A DNA stretch of 34,222 nt from a bacterium. GTDB taxonomy: Bacteria; SM23-31. The notes below the pieces were generated by a model. It did not search any database. It was given only the letters and a program-made list of their open reading frames with translations, and was not told the origin of the DNA. This document shows, piece after piece, positions 7,980 through 15,643 of this stretch. The translations under genes and the position numbers were made by a program. The stretch is taken from NCBI GenBank assembly GCA_028278455.1, contig JANQEH010000311.1:1-34222 (forward strand), given 5' to 3'. Each line of letters starts with the position of its first letter. The first letter of the stretch is position 1.

Positions 7980-9167
7980 ATGAGTGATCAAGCCATAAAT
8001 GAAATACTAAAAAAAGCAGTATCTCTGAAGGACAGAATGATATCCATCCGCAGAGATCTCCACAGAATACCTGAACCTGGCTACAGGGAAACAAAAACTT
8101 CAAAATATATTTCTGAAATTCTTGATGATCTCATGATTTCTTATAAAGGCGGTTTTGCTGAAACCGGTATTGTTGCTGATCTTGGATATGATTCTGCAAA
8201 AAAGACAATAGCCCTCAGGGCAGATATGGATGCACTCCCTATCGATGAAAGAACCGGCCTGGAATTCAGTTCAGAACATGAAGGATGGTTTCACGGCTGC
8301 GGGCATGACATGCACGTTACCTGCCTGCTTGGTGCTTTGATCATCCTGAATGGGATCAACAGAGAACTTCCTGTTAATGTCAAAGCAATATTCCAACCTG
8401 CTGAAGAAGTTGTTGGCGGAGGAGCTTATAAACTTATAGATGAAGGCGTGTTGAAAGATCCGGAAGTGGAATCTATTTTCGGGCTTCATGTCGATCCATT
8501 CATAAAGACCGGCAGTATCGCACTCAAGTCCGGCGTATTGATGGCGTCTGCATCTTCATTTGTCCTCAGGATAATTGGTAAGGGCGGGCATGGGGCCAAG
8601 CCATCAAAATCGATAGATCCGATAGTTATAGGAGCTAATATTGTAAATGCCGTTCAAAATATCACGTCTCGAATGACAGATCCGCTGAAACCGGGCCTGA
8701 TCAGCATTACCCAATTCACCTCCGGTAATACATTCAATGTAATACCCGGAGAAGCAATACTGAAAGGAACTATCAGGGCACTGGATACCGAGACAGAGAA
8801 AATACTCCCACAGAAACTGGAACAGGTAATAAAGGGAGTTGTATCATCATTTAATGCAGAATATCAGCTTACGATAGAAAAAGGCGTAGATGCGGTCATA
8901 AATGATTCCGGGCTAACTGCACATGTAGAGTCTGCGGGAAGATCTCTTCTTGGCGATGATGGTGTTCAGTTATTCACCGGTACATTCGGCGGGGAAGATT
9001 TCGCCGCTTATCTTAAATATGTAAAAGGCTGCTATTTCAGGCTTGGATGCTCTCTTGATCCTGAAAATGCTTTACCTGCTCATCACGAAGGTTTTACTCC
9101 TGATGAGGATTGCCTGCCTTTCGGTTCGGCAATGTTAGCAGCTATCGTTAAGGACTACCCGGTATGA
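7980..9167 (+). CDS. M20 family (M20D) metal-dependent amidohydrolase
   Basis: 395 residues, usual for the amidohydrolase/hippurate hydrolase/IAA-amino-acid hydrolase group. Metal-site motifs are present: RADMDALPI (80-88), HGCGHDMH (105-112, Cys107 and His109), QPAEE (139-143, catalytic Glu142 and metal-binding Glu143), GLHV (His170) and a C-terminal PAHHEGF. The dimerisation lid domain lies in the middle (about 185-300, from IGKGGHGAKPS). Such enzymes remove acyl or aminoacyl groups from amino acids or deacetylate N-acetyl amino acids; the substrate cannot be read from sequence. No signal peptide, so cytoplasmic. It starts 24 bases after rex without a clear SD, and its TGA overlaps the next ATG (ATGA). 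Confidence 0.92.
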   Translation: MSDQAINEILKKAVSLKDRMISIRRDLHRIPEPGYRETKTSKYISEILDDLMISYKGGFAETGIVADLGYDSAKKTIALRADMDALPIDERTGLEFSSEHEGWFHGCGHDMHVTCLLGALIILNGINRELPVNVKAIFQPAEEVVGGGAYKLIDEGVLKDPEVESIFGLHVDPFIKTGSIALKSGVLMASASSFVLRIIGKGGHGAKPSKSIDPIVIGANIVNAVQNITSRMTDPLKPGLISITQFTSGNTFNVIPGEAILKGTIRALDTETEKILPQKLEQVIKGVVSSFNAEYQLTIEKGVDAVINDSGLTAHVESAGRSLLGDDGVQLFTGTFGGEDFAAYLKYVKGCYFRLGCSLDPENALPAHHEGFTPDEDCLPFGSAMLAAIVKDYPV

Positions 9168-10069
9168 AGATCTTCCGTAAAGCGTTTTTCAGTATTTTTG
9201 TGTTATTTTTTACCTCAGTATGTTTTAACTGCAGTAGTGATATCCCTGTTTTCGATGAGCAGTCGGCATTTTCCTACTTAACAGCGCAGACTGACTTCGG
9301 ACCGAGAAATCCCGGATCCGAGGGGCACGAACTTTGTCTTGAATATCTCTCACAGGAACTTTCCAAATTCGCGGAAAGAACTGTTAACCAGCCATTCGGA
9401 TTTACTGACGAAAAAAAGGATACAACTTATAGCCTCTCGAATATTATAGCTTCATTTGCCCTGGAAAAGACTGAAAGAATACTTCTCTGTGCCCACTGGG
9501 ATACTCGCCCCATGGCAGACAAAGATCCTGACCCGGCGAACAGGCTTAAACCGATACTCGGAGCGAATGACGGGGCTTCAGGAGTGGCTGTTCTGCTTGA
9601 GGTCGCAAAGATTATGAAGGAAAATCCTCCCCCTGTAGGTATCGACATTGTATTATTCGATGGTGAGGATTACGGTGAAGAAGGCCATATTGAGTATTAT
9701 TTCCTGGGCTCAAGGTATTTCGCTCAAAATAAGGGACAATATCAGCCGAAGTACGGTATTCTACTGGACCTTATCGGGGATAAAAACCAGAGATTTCCGC
9801 TTGAGGGACATTCTCTTGAATACGCTCCGGAGATCACTGAGATGATATGGGAGAAGGCTCAGGCAATGGGATTATCGGTTTTCGTTTCCGAAATAGGTCC
9901 AACGATTGACGACGACCATCTGATACTCAATCAGGCAGGAATCCCCACAGTAAATATTATTGATTTTGACTATGAATTCTGGCACACCATTAACGACACA
10001 CCCGAAAACTGCAGCGCTGAAAGCCTTGGAAGGGTCGGGAAACTTATTCTTGCAATTATTTATGGCTAA
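9164..10069 (+). CDS. Secreted M28-family glutaminyl-peptide cyclotransferase-like protein
   Basis: 301 residues. The N-terminus is an export signal (basic start, FFSIFVLFFTSVCFNC); Cys23 may be a lipid site although the lipobox is not canonical. The zinc-dependent M28 core follows: AHWDTRPMA (110-118), GANDGASGVAVLLE (133-146, Asp136), LFDGEDYGEEG (164-174, Glu168), LDLIGD (201-206), DDDHLILNQAGIPTVNIID (249-267, His252) and FWHTINDTPENCS (272-284). This pattern is that of animal/bacterial-type glutaminyl cyclase, which forms N-terminal pyroglutamate, and of related aminopeptidases; cyclase-like is the better match. It overlaps the M20 gene by 4 bases and prmA by 8. It probably acts in the periplasm or on the outer surface. 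Confidence 0.88.
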   Translation: MKIFRKAFFSIFVLFFTSVCFNCSSDIPVFDEQSAFSYLTAQTDFGPRNPGSEGHELCLEYLSQELSKFAERTVNQPFGFTDEKKDTTYSLSNIIASFALEKTERILLCAHWDTRPMADKDPDPANRLKPILGANDGASGVAVLLEVAKIMKENPPPVGIDIVLFDGEDYGEEGHIEYYFLGSRYFAQNKGQYQPKYGILLDLIGDKNQRFPLEGHSLEYAPEITEMIWEKAQAMGLSVFVSEIGPTIDDDHLILNQAGIPTVNIIDFDYEFWHTINDTPENCSAESLGRVGKLILAIIYG

Positions 10070-10934
10070 ACCTTTTCGACATTGGTTCGTATTAAATATA
10101 CAGGCAGGGCCGGAAACGCATGATTCTATCTTGAACTGGTGCTTCGAGAATAACTCCTGTGGTAATGAATTGAAGGACGATTCGGTTCTTGCTTATTTTG
10201 AAAATTCTGTTTGGGACGACAATAAATCCGTACTCTTCAGAGAATATCTAAGGGAACTTGTTGAGCTGAATATTATCCCCGGTATTCCGGACTATTCCAT
10301 AACGAAAGTCGACGACGCGGAATGGACGGAGAATTGGAAGAAGTTTTTTAAACCGAAAGTGATCGGCAGAAGGTTGTTTATAGTCCCGCCGTGGGAACAA
10401 ACAGCAGAATCCCCTGACAGAAAAACCATTATTATCGAACCCGGAATGGCTTTCGGGACAGGTGACCATGCATCTACAGAAATGGCATTGGAACTTATAG
10501 ATAAATATATTGTACCTGGGCAGAAAGTCTGGGATATCGGCACAGGCACCGGAATTCTCGCGATTGCCGCCGCTAAACTCGGTTCAGGGCGTGTTTATTC
10601 AAATGACAACGATCCGCTTTCAATCGAATCTGCCCTGAAGAACTTTGAATTAAATGGAGTTTCGGAGAATATTGAGGCCGAACTTATTTCTGCAGCTGAC
10701 GTACCTAATAATAAATATGGAATGATAACTGCGAACCTGTATAGAAAAATGCTTATCGAAAACAGCAAAAAGATACATATTTCTCTAATTTCTGAAGGTA
10801 TCGCGATCCTCTCGGGTATAGAAACGCCTGAAAAGAATGATGTATTAAAAGCTTATCTCGAGACCGGATACGAATTAATGGACACTATCGAACAAAAGGG
10901 CTGGTGCGGTCTGGCTTTTACCAGGAGGAAATGA
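10062..10934 (+). CDS. prmA: Ribosomal protein L11 methyltransferase
   Basis: 290 residues from the ATG at 10062; a longer open frame from 9960 only repeats the preceding gene in another frame. The N-terminal substrate-recognition domain is followed by WTENWKKFFKP (88-98), IIEPGMAFGTGDHASTEMAL (124-143) and the SAM-binding motif VWDIGTGTGILAIAAAKLG (156-174). NLYRKMLIE (225-233) replaces the common NILANVL-like block. PrmA trimethylates lysines and the N-terminus of ribosomal protein L11. It overlaps the M28 gene by 8 bases; its TGA overlaps the next ATG (ATGA, 10931-10934). Assignment secure, though the NxxA-type block is somewhat divergent. Confidence 0.94.
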   Translation: MAKPFRHWFVLNIQAGPETHDSILNWCFENNSCGNELKDDSVLAYFENSVWDDNKSVLFREYLRELVELNIIPGIPDYSITKVDDAEWTENWKKFFKPKVIGRRLFIVPPWEQTAESPDRKTIIIEPGMAFGTGDHASTEMALELIDKYIVPGQKVWDIGTGTGILAIAAAKLGSGRVYSNDNDPLSIESALKNFELNGVSENIEAELISAADVPNNKYGMITANLYRKMLIENSKKIHISLISEGIAILSGIETPEKNDVLKAYLETGYELMDTIEQKGWCGLAFTRRK

Positions 10935-11623
10935 TCTTTAAATCTCTCAAAATATTTCCTGTTCTACTTATTATGATATTATTGAGCGGTACCCTTTCTG
11001 CTCAGCAAAGAGTGATAAGGATAGATTCGGTATTTACAAATGACAGTCACCTTCATGCCGGATTTAATATAGAAGAGATCTTTACCGGAAAGGTTAAAGA
11101 AAGCCTTAATCGCGGACTGAATATCAGTATATCCTACCAGATAATGCTCTGGCGGTTAAGGAACAACTGGTTTGATAAAGCCATCAGGGGGACGGATCTG
11201 TATTTTAAGGTTGGGTATGACAAGATCAATAAACGTTACATCTGGCTGAGCCTTACCCATCGGGAGCAGCGGGCCTCATCTTCTTTTGAAAAAATAAAAA
11301 ACCTTTGTTCCGTCCAGACCGGAATATTTATTGCTGATACGACACAGCTCAGTAAGAACCATACGTATTATCTCGATATAAAGTGCATTGTTGAGCCACT
11401 GTCAGTTGAAAATTTCGAGGAAATGAGCAAATGGCTCGGAGGAGAGGTCGAGGATATCGACATGGAGGATTTTCCTTCCCCGCTCAAATCCCAGCAGAAT
11501 ATAACCGGCAGAATACTGAACCTTTTCAAGGGAATTGCCGGTTTCAGTAACATCCAGTATACAGGCAGAAGCCGGAATTTCACCTTCACCCCTTCATGGC
11601 AGGTCCGGTATATAGAATACTGA
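10931..11623 (+). CDS. DUF4390-like secreted protein
   Basis: 230 residues from the ATG at 10931, preceded by AGGAGG with only two spacer bases; an upstream in-frame start at 10904 lies inside prmA. A cleavable signal peptide (about 1-24, FPVLLIMILLSGTLSAQ) is followed by a region resembling DUF4390: SLNRGLNISISYQIMLWRLR (58-77), NNWFDK, a YDKINKRYIWLS strand pair (96-107), and a later helix (SSSFEKIKNL). The C-terminal 60 residues (from about MSKWLGGEVEDID) are an extra tail. The role of DUF4390 proteins is unknown; in other genomes some lie beside sensor-kinase genes, which is not the case here. It is the last gene of the gyrA run and probably works in the periplasm. Confidence 0.75.
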   Translation: MIFKSLKIFPVLLIMILLSGTLSAQQRVIRIDSVFTNDSHLHAGFNIEEIFTGKVKESLNRGLNISISYQIMLWRLRNNWFDKAIRGTDLYFKVGYDKINKRYIWLSLTHREQRASSSFEKIKNLCSVQTGIFIADTTQLSKNHTYYLDIKCIVEPLSVENFEEMSKWLGGEVEDIDMEDFPSPLKSQQNITGRILNLFKGIAGFSNIQYTGRSRNFTFTPSWQVRYIEY

Positions 11624-11630
11624 GTATACA

Positions 11631-11661
11631 ACCCCCTTAGTTCCGCTTTTGTTATGGGGGA
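11631..11661. repeat. C-tract/G-tract element after the gyrA run
   Basis: CCCCCTTAG and TTATGGGGG flank about 13 bases and can pair imperfectly. The sequence ACAACCCCCTT at its start equals, in reverse complement, the first 11 bases of the window just past the stop of propeller copy A. It may mark transcript ends but has no U-tract. Confidence 0.4.
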
Positions 11662-11718
11662 ATTTGACTTTGCCTTTTCTTCTGAATAGTTTTTTCTAAC
11701 CAGGTGTCTGAGTTTTCC

Positions 11719-11835
11719 GTAGGGGCCAAGTGCCTTCGCCCGTTATATATGATTATGTGATCTTTACGGGCAAAAGCCGTTCGCCCAAACACAGTTTTCG
11801 ACAGACAGGAATGTCTATCCCACAGTGTTTTCTCT
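11719..11835. repeat. Intergenic repeat A, copy 1
   Basis: About 117 bases that align with copy 2 at 15454-15569, at roughly two thirds identity by eye. Shared blocks include CCTTCGCCCGTTATATA, TCTTTACGG and TTTTCTCT. The two copies flank the CPD-GWxTD gene. Internal self-complementary pieces (ACGGGCAAAAGCCGT) suggest a folded MITE-like or REP-like element. Confidence 0.6.
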
Positions 11836-11930
11836 TACTTTTGAAGCAAAAACATCTTCCGGAATATTTACCCTATACTGAATGTATAACTATAAAGGGA
11901 AACAAGGAACCTGGTCTGTAAATAAAATAA

Positions 11931-11954
11931 ATATTTCTTGATTTTAAGAAATAT
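11931..11954. promoter_or_regulatory. AT-rich perfect hairpin before the CPD-GWxTD gene
   Basis: ATATTTCTT (11931-11939) and AAGAAATAT (11946-11954) are perfect reverse complements around a six-base loop, 50 bases before the start codon. It could be an operator or a leader hairpin. Confidence 0.4.
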
Positions 11955-12003
11955 GTTCATTATTTACATTTACATGGGTGACACACAAATTTCAGGGGTT
12001 ATC

Positions 12004-15000
12004 ATGAGGATAAGGTTTCTTCTCACAATCTCCATATTTTCTTCTCTGGTATTATTACATTCAGAATTATTTTCTCAAGATCAACACCAACAGCTTGAAA
12101 AAGCGATACTATCGGGAAAAGTTTCTGACGGAAAATCAGGCGAGCCTTTACTTCTGGCAAATGTATACCTGGCAAATACAAAGATCGGCGCATCCTCCGA
12201 TGAAGACGGATTTTATCTGATACGCAACATCCCGCCCGGTGTTTATGACCTTATCGTTTCTTATGTCGGCTATAAAACCCAGAAGAGAAAAGTGAACCTC
12301 AGTAAAAGCAGATACATTAAACTCGATTTCAAACTGGAAGAGGACACAAATTATCTCGATGAAATCATTGTTATAGGTAAAAGAGAACCAAACTGGAAAG
12401 ACAATCTTGCTATTTTCACACGGGAATTCCTCGGAACGTCACAAAACTCAAGGAAATGCAGAATTTTGAATCCGGAGATCCTCAGTTTCAAAAGCGATGA
12501 TGCAAACGTGTATTTCCGCGCAAGTTCTGACCAGATGCTGAAGGTTGAGAACCGGGCGTTAGGTTATAATCTGAATGTTCTTATTGAGAATTTCAATATC
12601 AGGGGTGATGTAGTAACTATGGTATTTCATCATTCTTTTGAAGAAATTGAGCCAAGTAATGATAGTGAACTGAAAAGCTGGGAAAAAGCCCGGTTGAAGG
12701 CTTATCTTGGTTCTTTCAGGCATTTTCTGAAAAGCCTATTAGACGGCAGCCTGAGACAGGAAGGTTTTAATGTCCAGCAGATGGAGGAACTTCTTGAGAA
12801 TGATTTTGATTACCTTGACAACATAAGGATTGAACCTGATTCGTTGTATAAAACCGGAAGAAATTTCGGAGAATATATTCTTGATTTCGATAAATATCTG
12901 CGGATTCAATACAGAAAGGAGATAGGAGAAAAATCCTGGAGGCTTGAGGTATTAGGCGACAGGTTTTCTGCAATAAGTACCGATAACCGGGCTCTGCTGA
13001 TGAAACAGATCTCATATATAAAATTACTTCGGCGTAACACGGTTTTCAATTATAACGGAATTTTGTATGATCCGTTTGCAGTCAAGATGGAAGGTTACTG
13101 GGGTTGGGAAAGAGCCGCTGAGATCCTCCCCTGGGACTATTTCCCCCCGGAATCCGAAAAGATCGATTATGAAAAAGTCTTTGATGAAGAAGAGCTGGTC
13201 AGGGATGTGGATTATGATCTGATGTATCGCGAGGCTGAGAATCTCAGGGAGAAGGGAGATTTTAGAGAAGCTCTTGTTTCATACGAAAAATTGTATAATG
13301 TCCTGAAAAGAAGTAAAACATCCCTGCCCGGATTGGGATTCTCATACATGGATATTATCACAGAAAAAGGATTGAAAGAACATTACGAAAAAGCATCAGA
13401 GCTGTACGTCTGGGGATTATCCGGAAAGAATACAAAAAACTATGTTAAAGAGATAGTTGAAGAAGCTGAGAGGATCCTTCCTCTGATTAAAGGTGAAGAA
13501 GCTGATGAATGGAGAGCCCTTATAAAGGCTAATGACAAAAAATTAGCCGGGAAAATTAGAGGTTTCTGGCTCAGACATGATCCGACACCGACAACACCCT
13601 ACAATGAACGGTTGATCGAACACTGGAAACGGATAGCTTATGCACGTAAACATTACAGGAAAACAAAAAATTCGGTTTACAAAACTGATGATCGAGGTAC
13701 TATATATATAAAATACGGAGAACCGGATAGAAGCAAATCGGGATTTATGGGAAGTACGAATTCGGAATATTTAAGATGGGCAAATTTTCTTAAGGGCCTG
13801 GTCTCCATAAATGGATCTCCAGTACAGCTAAGAAATATAATGGCAGACCAGTGGTATCCGGAATATGATGTATGGGTATATGAAAATATAGGTGAAGACA
13901 GGAATGGAATATTTATTTTCGGTAAGGGTGAAGGTGAACCTTACAAAAGAATTTACAGCATAGATGAACTTATCCCTAACAGGGCATTTGCTCAGAGAAA
14001 TGAATATAAAGGATATGTCAGAAAAGAGGATCTAATATACAGAAAAGAATATTATTTTATACCGGGGAGTCTTCTTCAAATCATGTATTATAGTGAATTA
14101 ATGTTGCTGGATGACTTTTTTAATCAAAGGTATATGGAATTGGAGTCAAGGTGGATCAGGGATAATGTACCTATCGAACCGGATTTTGCACTCAGCCTGA
14201 AATCAAGATACATTCAAAGTGTAAAGAACGACCCGATTGAGTTCTATGCACCTGCATACATTTCTGAAACTCCGGACTTAATTGAAAATGTAAAATTGCA
14301 TTATACACTTCTTAGAATACTAGACGATAAAAACAAACCAAAACTGGCGATAGTGGCAATGTCATACCCGGGAATTCAGAGCGAAGTCAATCTGGGCGAT
14401 ATAGTCTCAAGCAGTGAAATTGAACAGGATTATGAATTAATCCATACTCTGCAGATACATGATCAGGAATGGAACTTTGTTGACAAATTCAGGGATGTCA
14501 GAAAAAAGGGTAATGATAACACTTCAGTATTTATAATAGACCATGAAACCGGGGAGAATAATTTTATACTATCTTCTGAAGCAAAGCCAAAAGACAAATC
14601 GATCGAGGGCAAACCACAGATCGGTAAGGCGGTTATCGAACCGGTACAACCACTTAAAACAGTTCATTCACGGCTGGAGATCAGCGATATTATAACCGGT
14701 GTAATGACTCCTGAAGAGTTAAGAGATACTGAATATCCGTTCCCTGTTATTCCTGCCGGGCAGTTTCAAAAGGGTGATCCTTTAATGGTCTATTTAGAAG
14801 CTTATCATCTTTCTCTCGGTCAGGACGGTAATGCTCATTTTGAAATAGAATTCAGCTACGAAAAAACTGTCAATCACCGGATCCGGGATACAAAGATTGA
14901 ACGTGTATCCCAGATTTTCAGCTTTGATTCAGAAAAAGCTTCTGCGAAAGAAACTGCAGGATTCGACATATCCGATCTGGAGCCGGGAGAATATGAGTTT

Positions 15001-15084
15001 ATTATTTCAATTACAGATATTACTTCCGGTCAGAAAAAATCCAGAAAAGGAAAGTTCAGGATTGCTGAAATTGATGAGCGATGA
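12004..15084 (+). CDS. Secreted CPD-regulatory-like/GWxTD domain protein
   Basis: 1026 residues from the ATG at 12004, which has an AGGGG SD and begins a signal peptide (MRIRFLLTISIFSSLVLL); an in-frame TTG at 11938 is less likely. Residues about 35-115 form a carboxypeptidase-regulatory-like beta domain (SGKVSDGKSGEPLLLANVYL, DEDGFYLIRNIPPGVYDLIV). A central module follows, with FTREFLGTSQNSRKCRILNP, LGSFRHFLKSLLDG and GYWGWERAAEILPWDY, as in Bacteroidota CPD proteins of unknown role. A TPR-like helical stretch (about 400-500) leads to a GWxTD domain near 525-580 (FWLRHDPTPTTPYNERL, then KTDDRGTIYIKYGEPD). The C-terminal beta region ends in FDISDLEPGEYEFIISITD. The paralogue at 31694 lacks the first two modules. 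Cell-envelope or secreted location; function unknown. Confidence 0.88.
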   Translation: MRIRFLLTISIFSSLVLLHSELFSQDQHQQLEKAILSGKVSDGKSGEPLLLANVYLANTKIGASSDEDGFYLIRNIPPGVYDLIVSYVGYKTQKRKVNLSKSRYIKLDFKLEEDTNYLDEIIVIGKREPNWKDNLAIFTREFLGTSQNSRKCRILNPEILSFKSDDANVYFRASSDQMLKVENRALGYNLNVLIENFNIRGDVVTMVFHHSFEEIEPSNDSELKSWEKARLKAYLGSFRHFLKSLLDGSLRQEGFNVQQMEELLENDFDYLDNIRIEPDSLYKTGRNFGEYILDFDKYLRIQYRKEIGEKSWRLEVLGDRFSAISTDNRALLMKQISYIKLLRRNTVFNYNGILYDPFAVKMEGYWGWERAAEILPWDYFPPESEKIDYEKVFDEEELVRDVDYDLMYREAENLREKGDFREALVSYEKLYNVLKRSKTSLPGLGFSYMDIITEKGLKEHYEKASELYVWGLSGKNTKNYVKEIVEEAERILPLIKGEEADEWRALIKANDKKLAGKIRGFWLRHDPTPTTPYNERLIEHWKRIAYARKHYRKTKNSVYKTDDRGTIYIKYGEPDRSKSGFMGSTNSEYLRWANFLKGLVSINGSPVQLRNIMADQWYPEYDVWVYENIGEDRNGIFIFGKGEGEPYKRIYSIDELIPNRAFAQRNEYKGYVRKEDLIYRKEYYFIPGSLLQIMYYSELMLLDDFFNQRYMELESRWIRDNVPIEPDFALSLKSRYIQSVKNDPIEFYAPAYISETPDLIENVKLHYTLLRILDDKNKPKLAIVAMSYPGIQSEVNLGDIVSSSEIEQDYELIHTLQIHDQEWNFVDKFRDVRKKGNDNTSVFIIDHETGENNFILSSEAKPKDKSIEGKPQIGKAVIEPVQPLKTVHSRLEISDIITGVMTPEELRDTEYPFPVIPAGQFQKGDPLMVYLEAYHLSLGQDGNAHFEIEFSYEKTVNHRIRDTKIERVSQIFSFDSEKASAKETAGFDISDLEPGEYEFIISITDITSGQKKSRKGKFRIAEIDER

Positions 15085-15643
15085 GCGAGTTTAGACAATC
15101 CCGATGGCCTTCCTGCCTTTTGCGTGACAGGCTTATTTATTTGGATAATATGATTCTGCGGTAAATAAGATGTGGATACAATCGAAATAATTGTTCTCAT
15201 CCATAATGATTAAGTACTTTCGCTCCTTGCAGATCTCAAAATACAGTTATTTCTGTACGAAATGTTTTTCAGTCTTTTCCATGATCTAATACTATTATGG
15301 AATACACAAACTCGCCTGTCCCGCCATCGGCAGTGGTTTGTGGGTGTTTACAGTAATTATATGAATCACCGCTTTCTTGAGGGTGACATGTTATGCTTAG
15401 TTCCTCGGGACACACTCAAGCCTACCTATCCAATCAGAAGCGTGAATATTTATGCCGGGGTAATGTACCTTCGCCCGTTATATAGAAATTTCTATTCTTT
15501 ACGGTCGAACGCTATTCGCCTATACAACTGGTTGACTGGCAGAAATTTCCGTCTTATTGCGTTTTCTCTGTGTGCTCTGTACATCTGAGGTGAAAAATTA
15601 TTCAGTTATATTGTGAGAGAGTAAATGATTTAAATGATAGGTA
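15085..15643. other. Convergent intergenic region, no gene supported
   Basis: 559 bases between the end of the CPD-GWxTD gene (plus) and the end of priA (minus). It contains repeat A copy 2 (15454-15569). A 108-codon open frame at 15262-15588 has no SD, no recognisable domain and runs through the repeat, so I do not call it. No clear terminator with a U-tract is visible. Confidence 0.6.
15454..15569. repeat. Intergenic repeat A, copy 2
   Basis: Aligns in the same orientation with 11719-11835: GGGG, then CCTTCGCCCGTTATATA, an AT-rich centre, TCTTTACGG, TTCGCC, a GAC-rich segment and GTTTTCTCT. Diverged, non-coding, and located on the other side of the CPD-GWxTD gene. Confidence 0.6.

Larger units (their letters stand above)
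11624..12003. other. Intergenic region with repeats and possible promoter
   Basis: 380 bases between the DUF4390-like gene and the GWxTD gene. In order: a C-tract/G-tract element (11631-11661), repeat A copy 1 (11719-11835), a weak promoter-like pair TTTACC (11867-11872), 18 bases, TATAAA (11891-11896), and an AT-rich hairpin (11931-11954). A 63-codon open frame at 11730-11921 lies in the repeat and is not a convincing gene. Confidence 0.6.

Noticed and set aside
9960-10061. N-terminal extension of PrmA
   Set aside because: It is the end of the M28 gene in another frame; the ATG at 10062 starts the family sequence.
11730-11921. 63-codon open frame between the DUF4390-like gene and the GWxTD gene
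   Set aside because: It lies in repeat A, lacks an SD, and the matching region of copy 2 has a different frame.
15262-15588. 108-codon open frame between the GWxTD gene and priA
   Set aside because: No SD, no recognisable domain, and it runs through repeat A copy 2.
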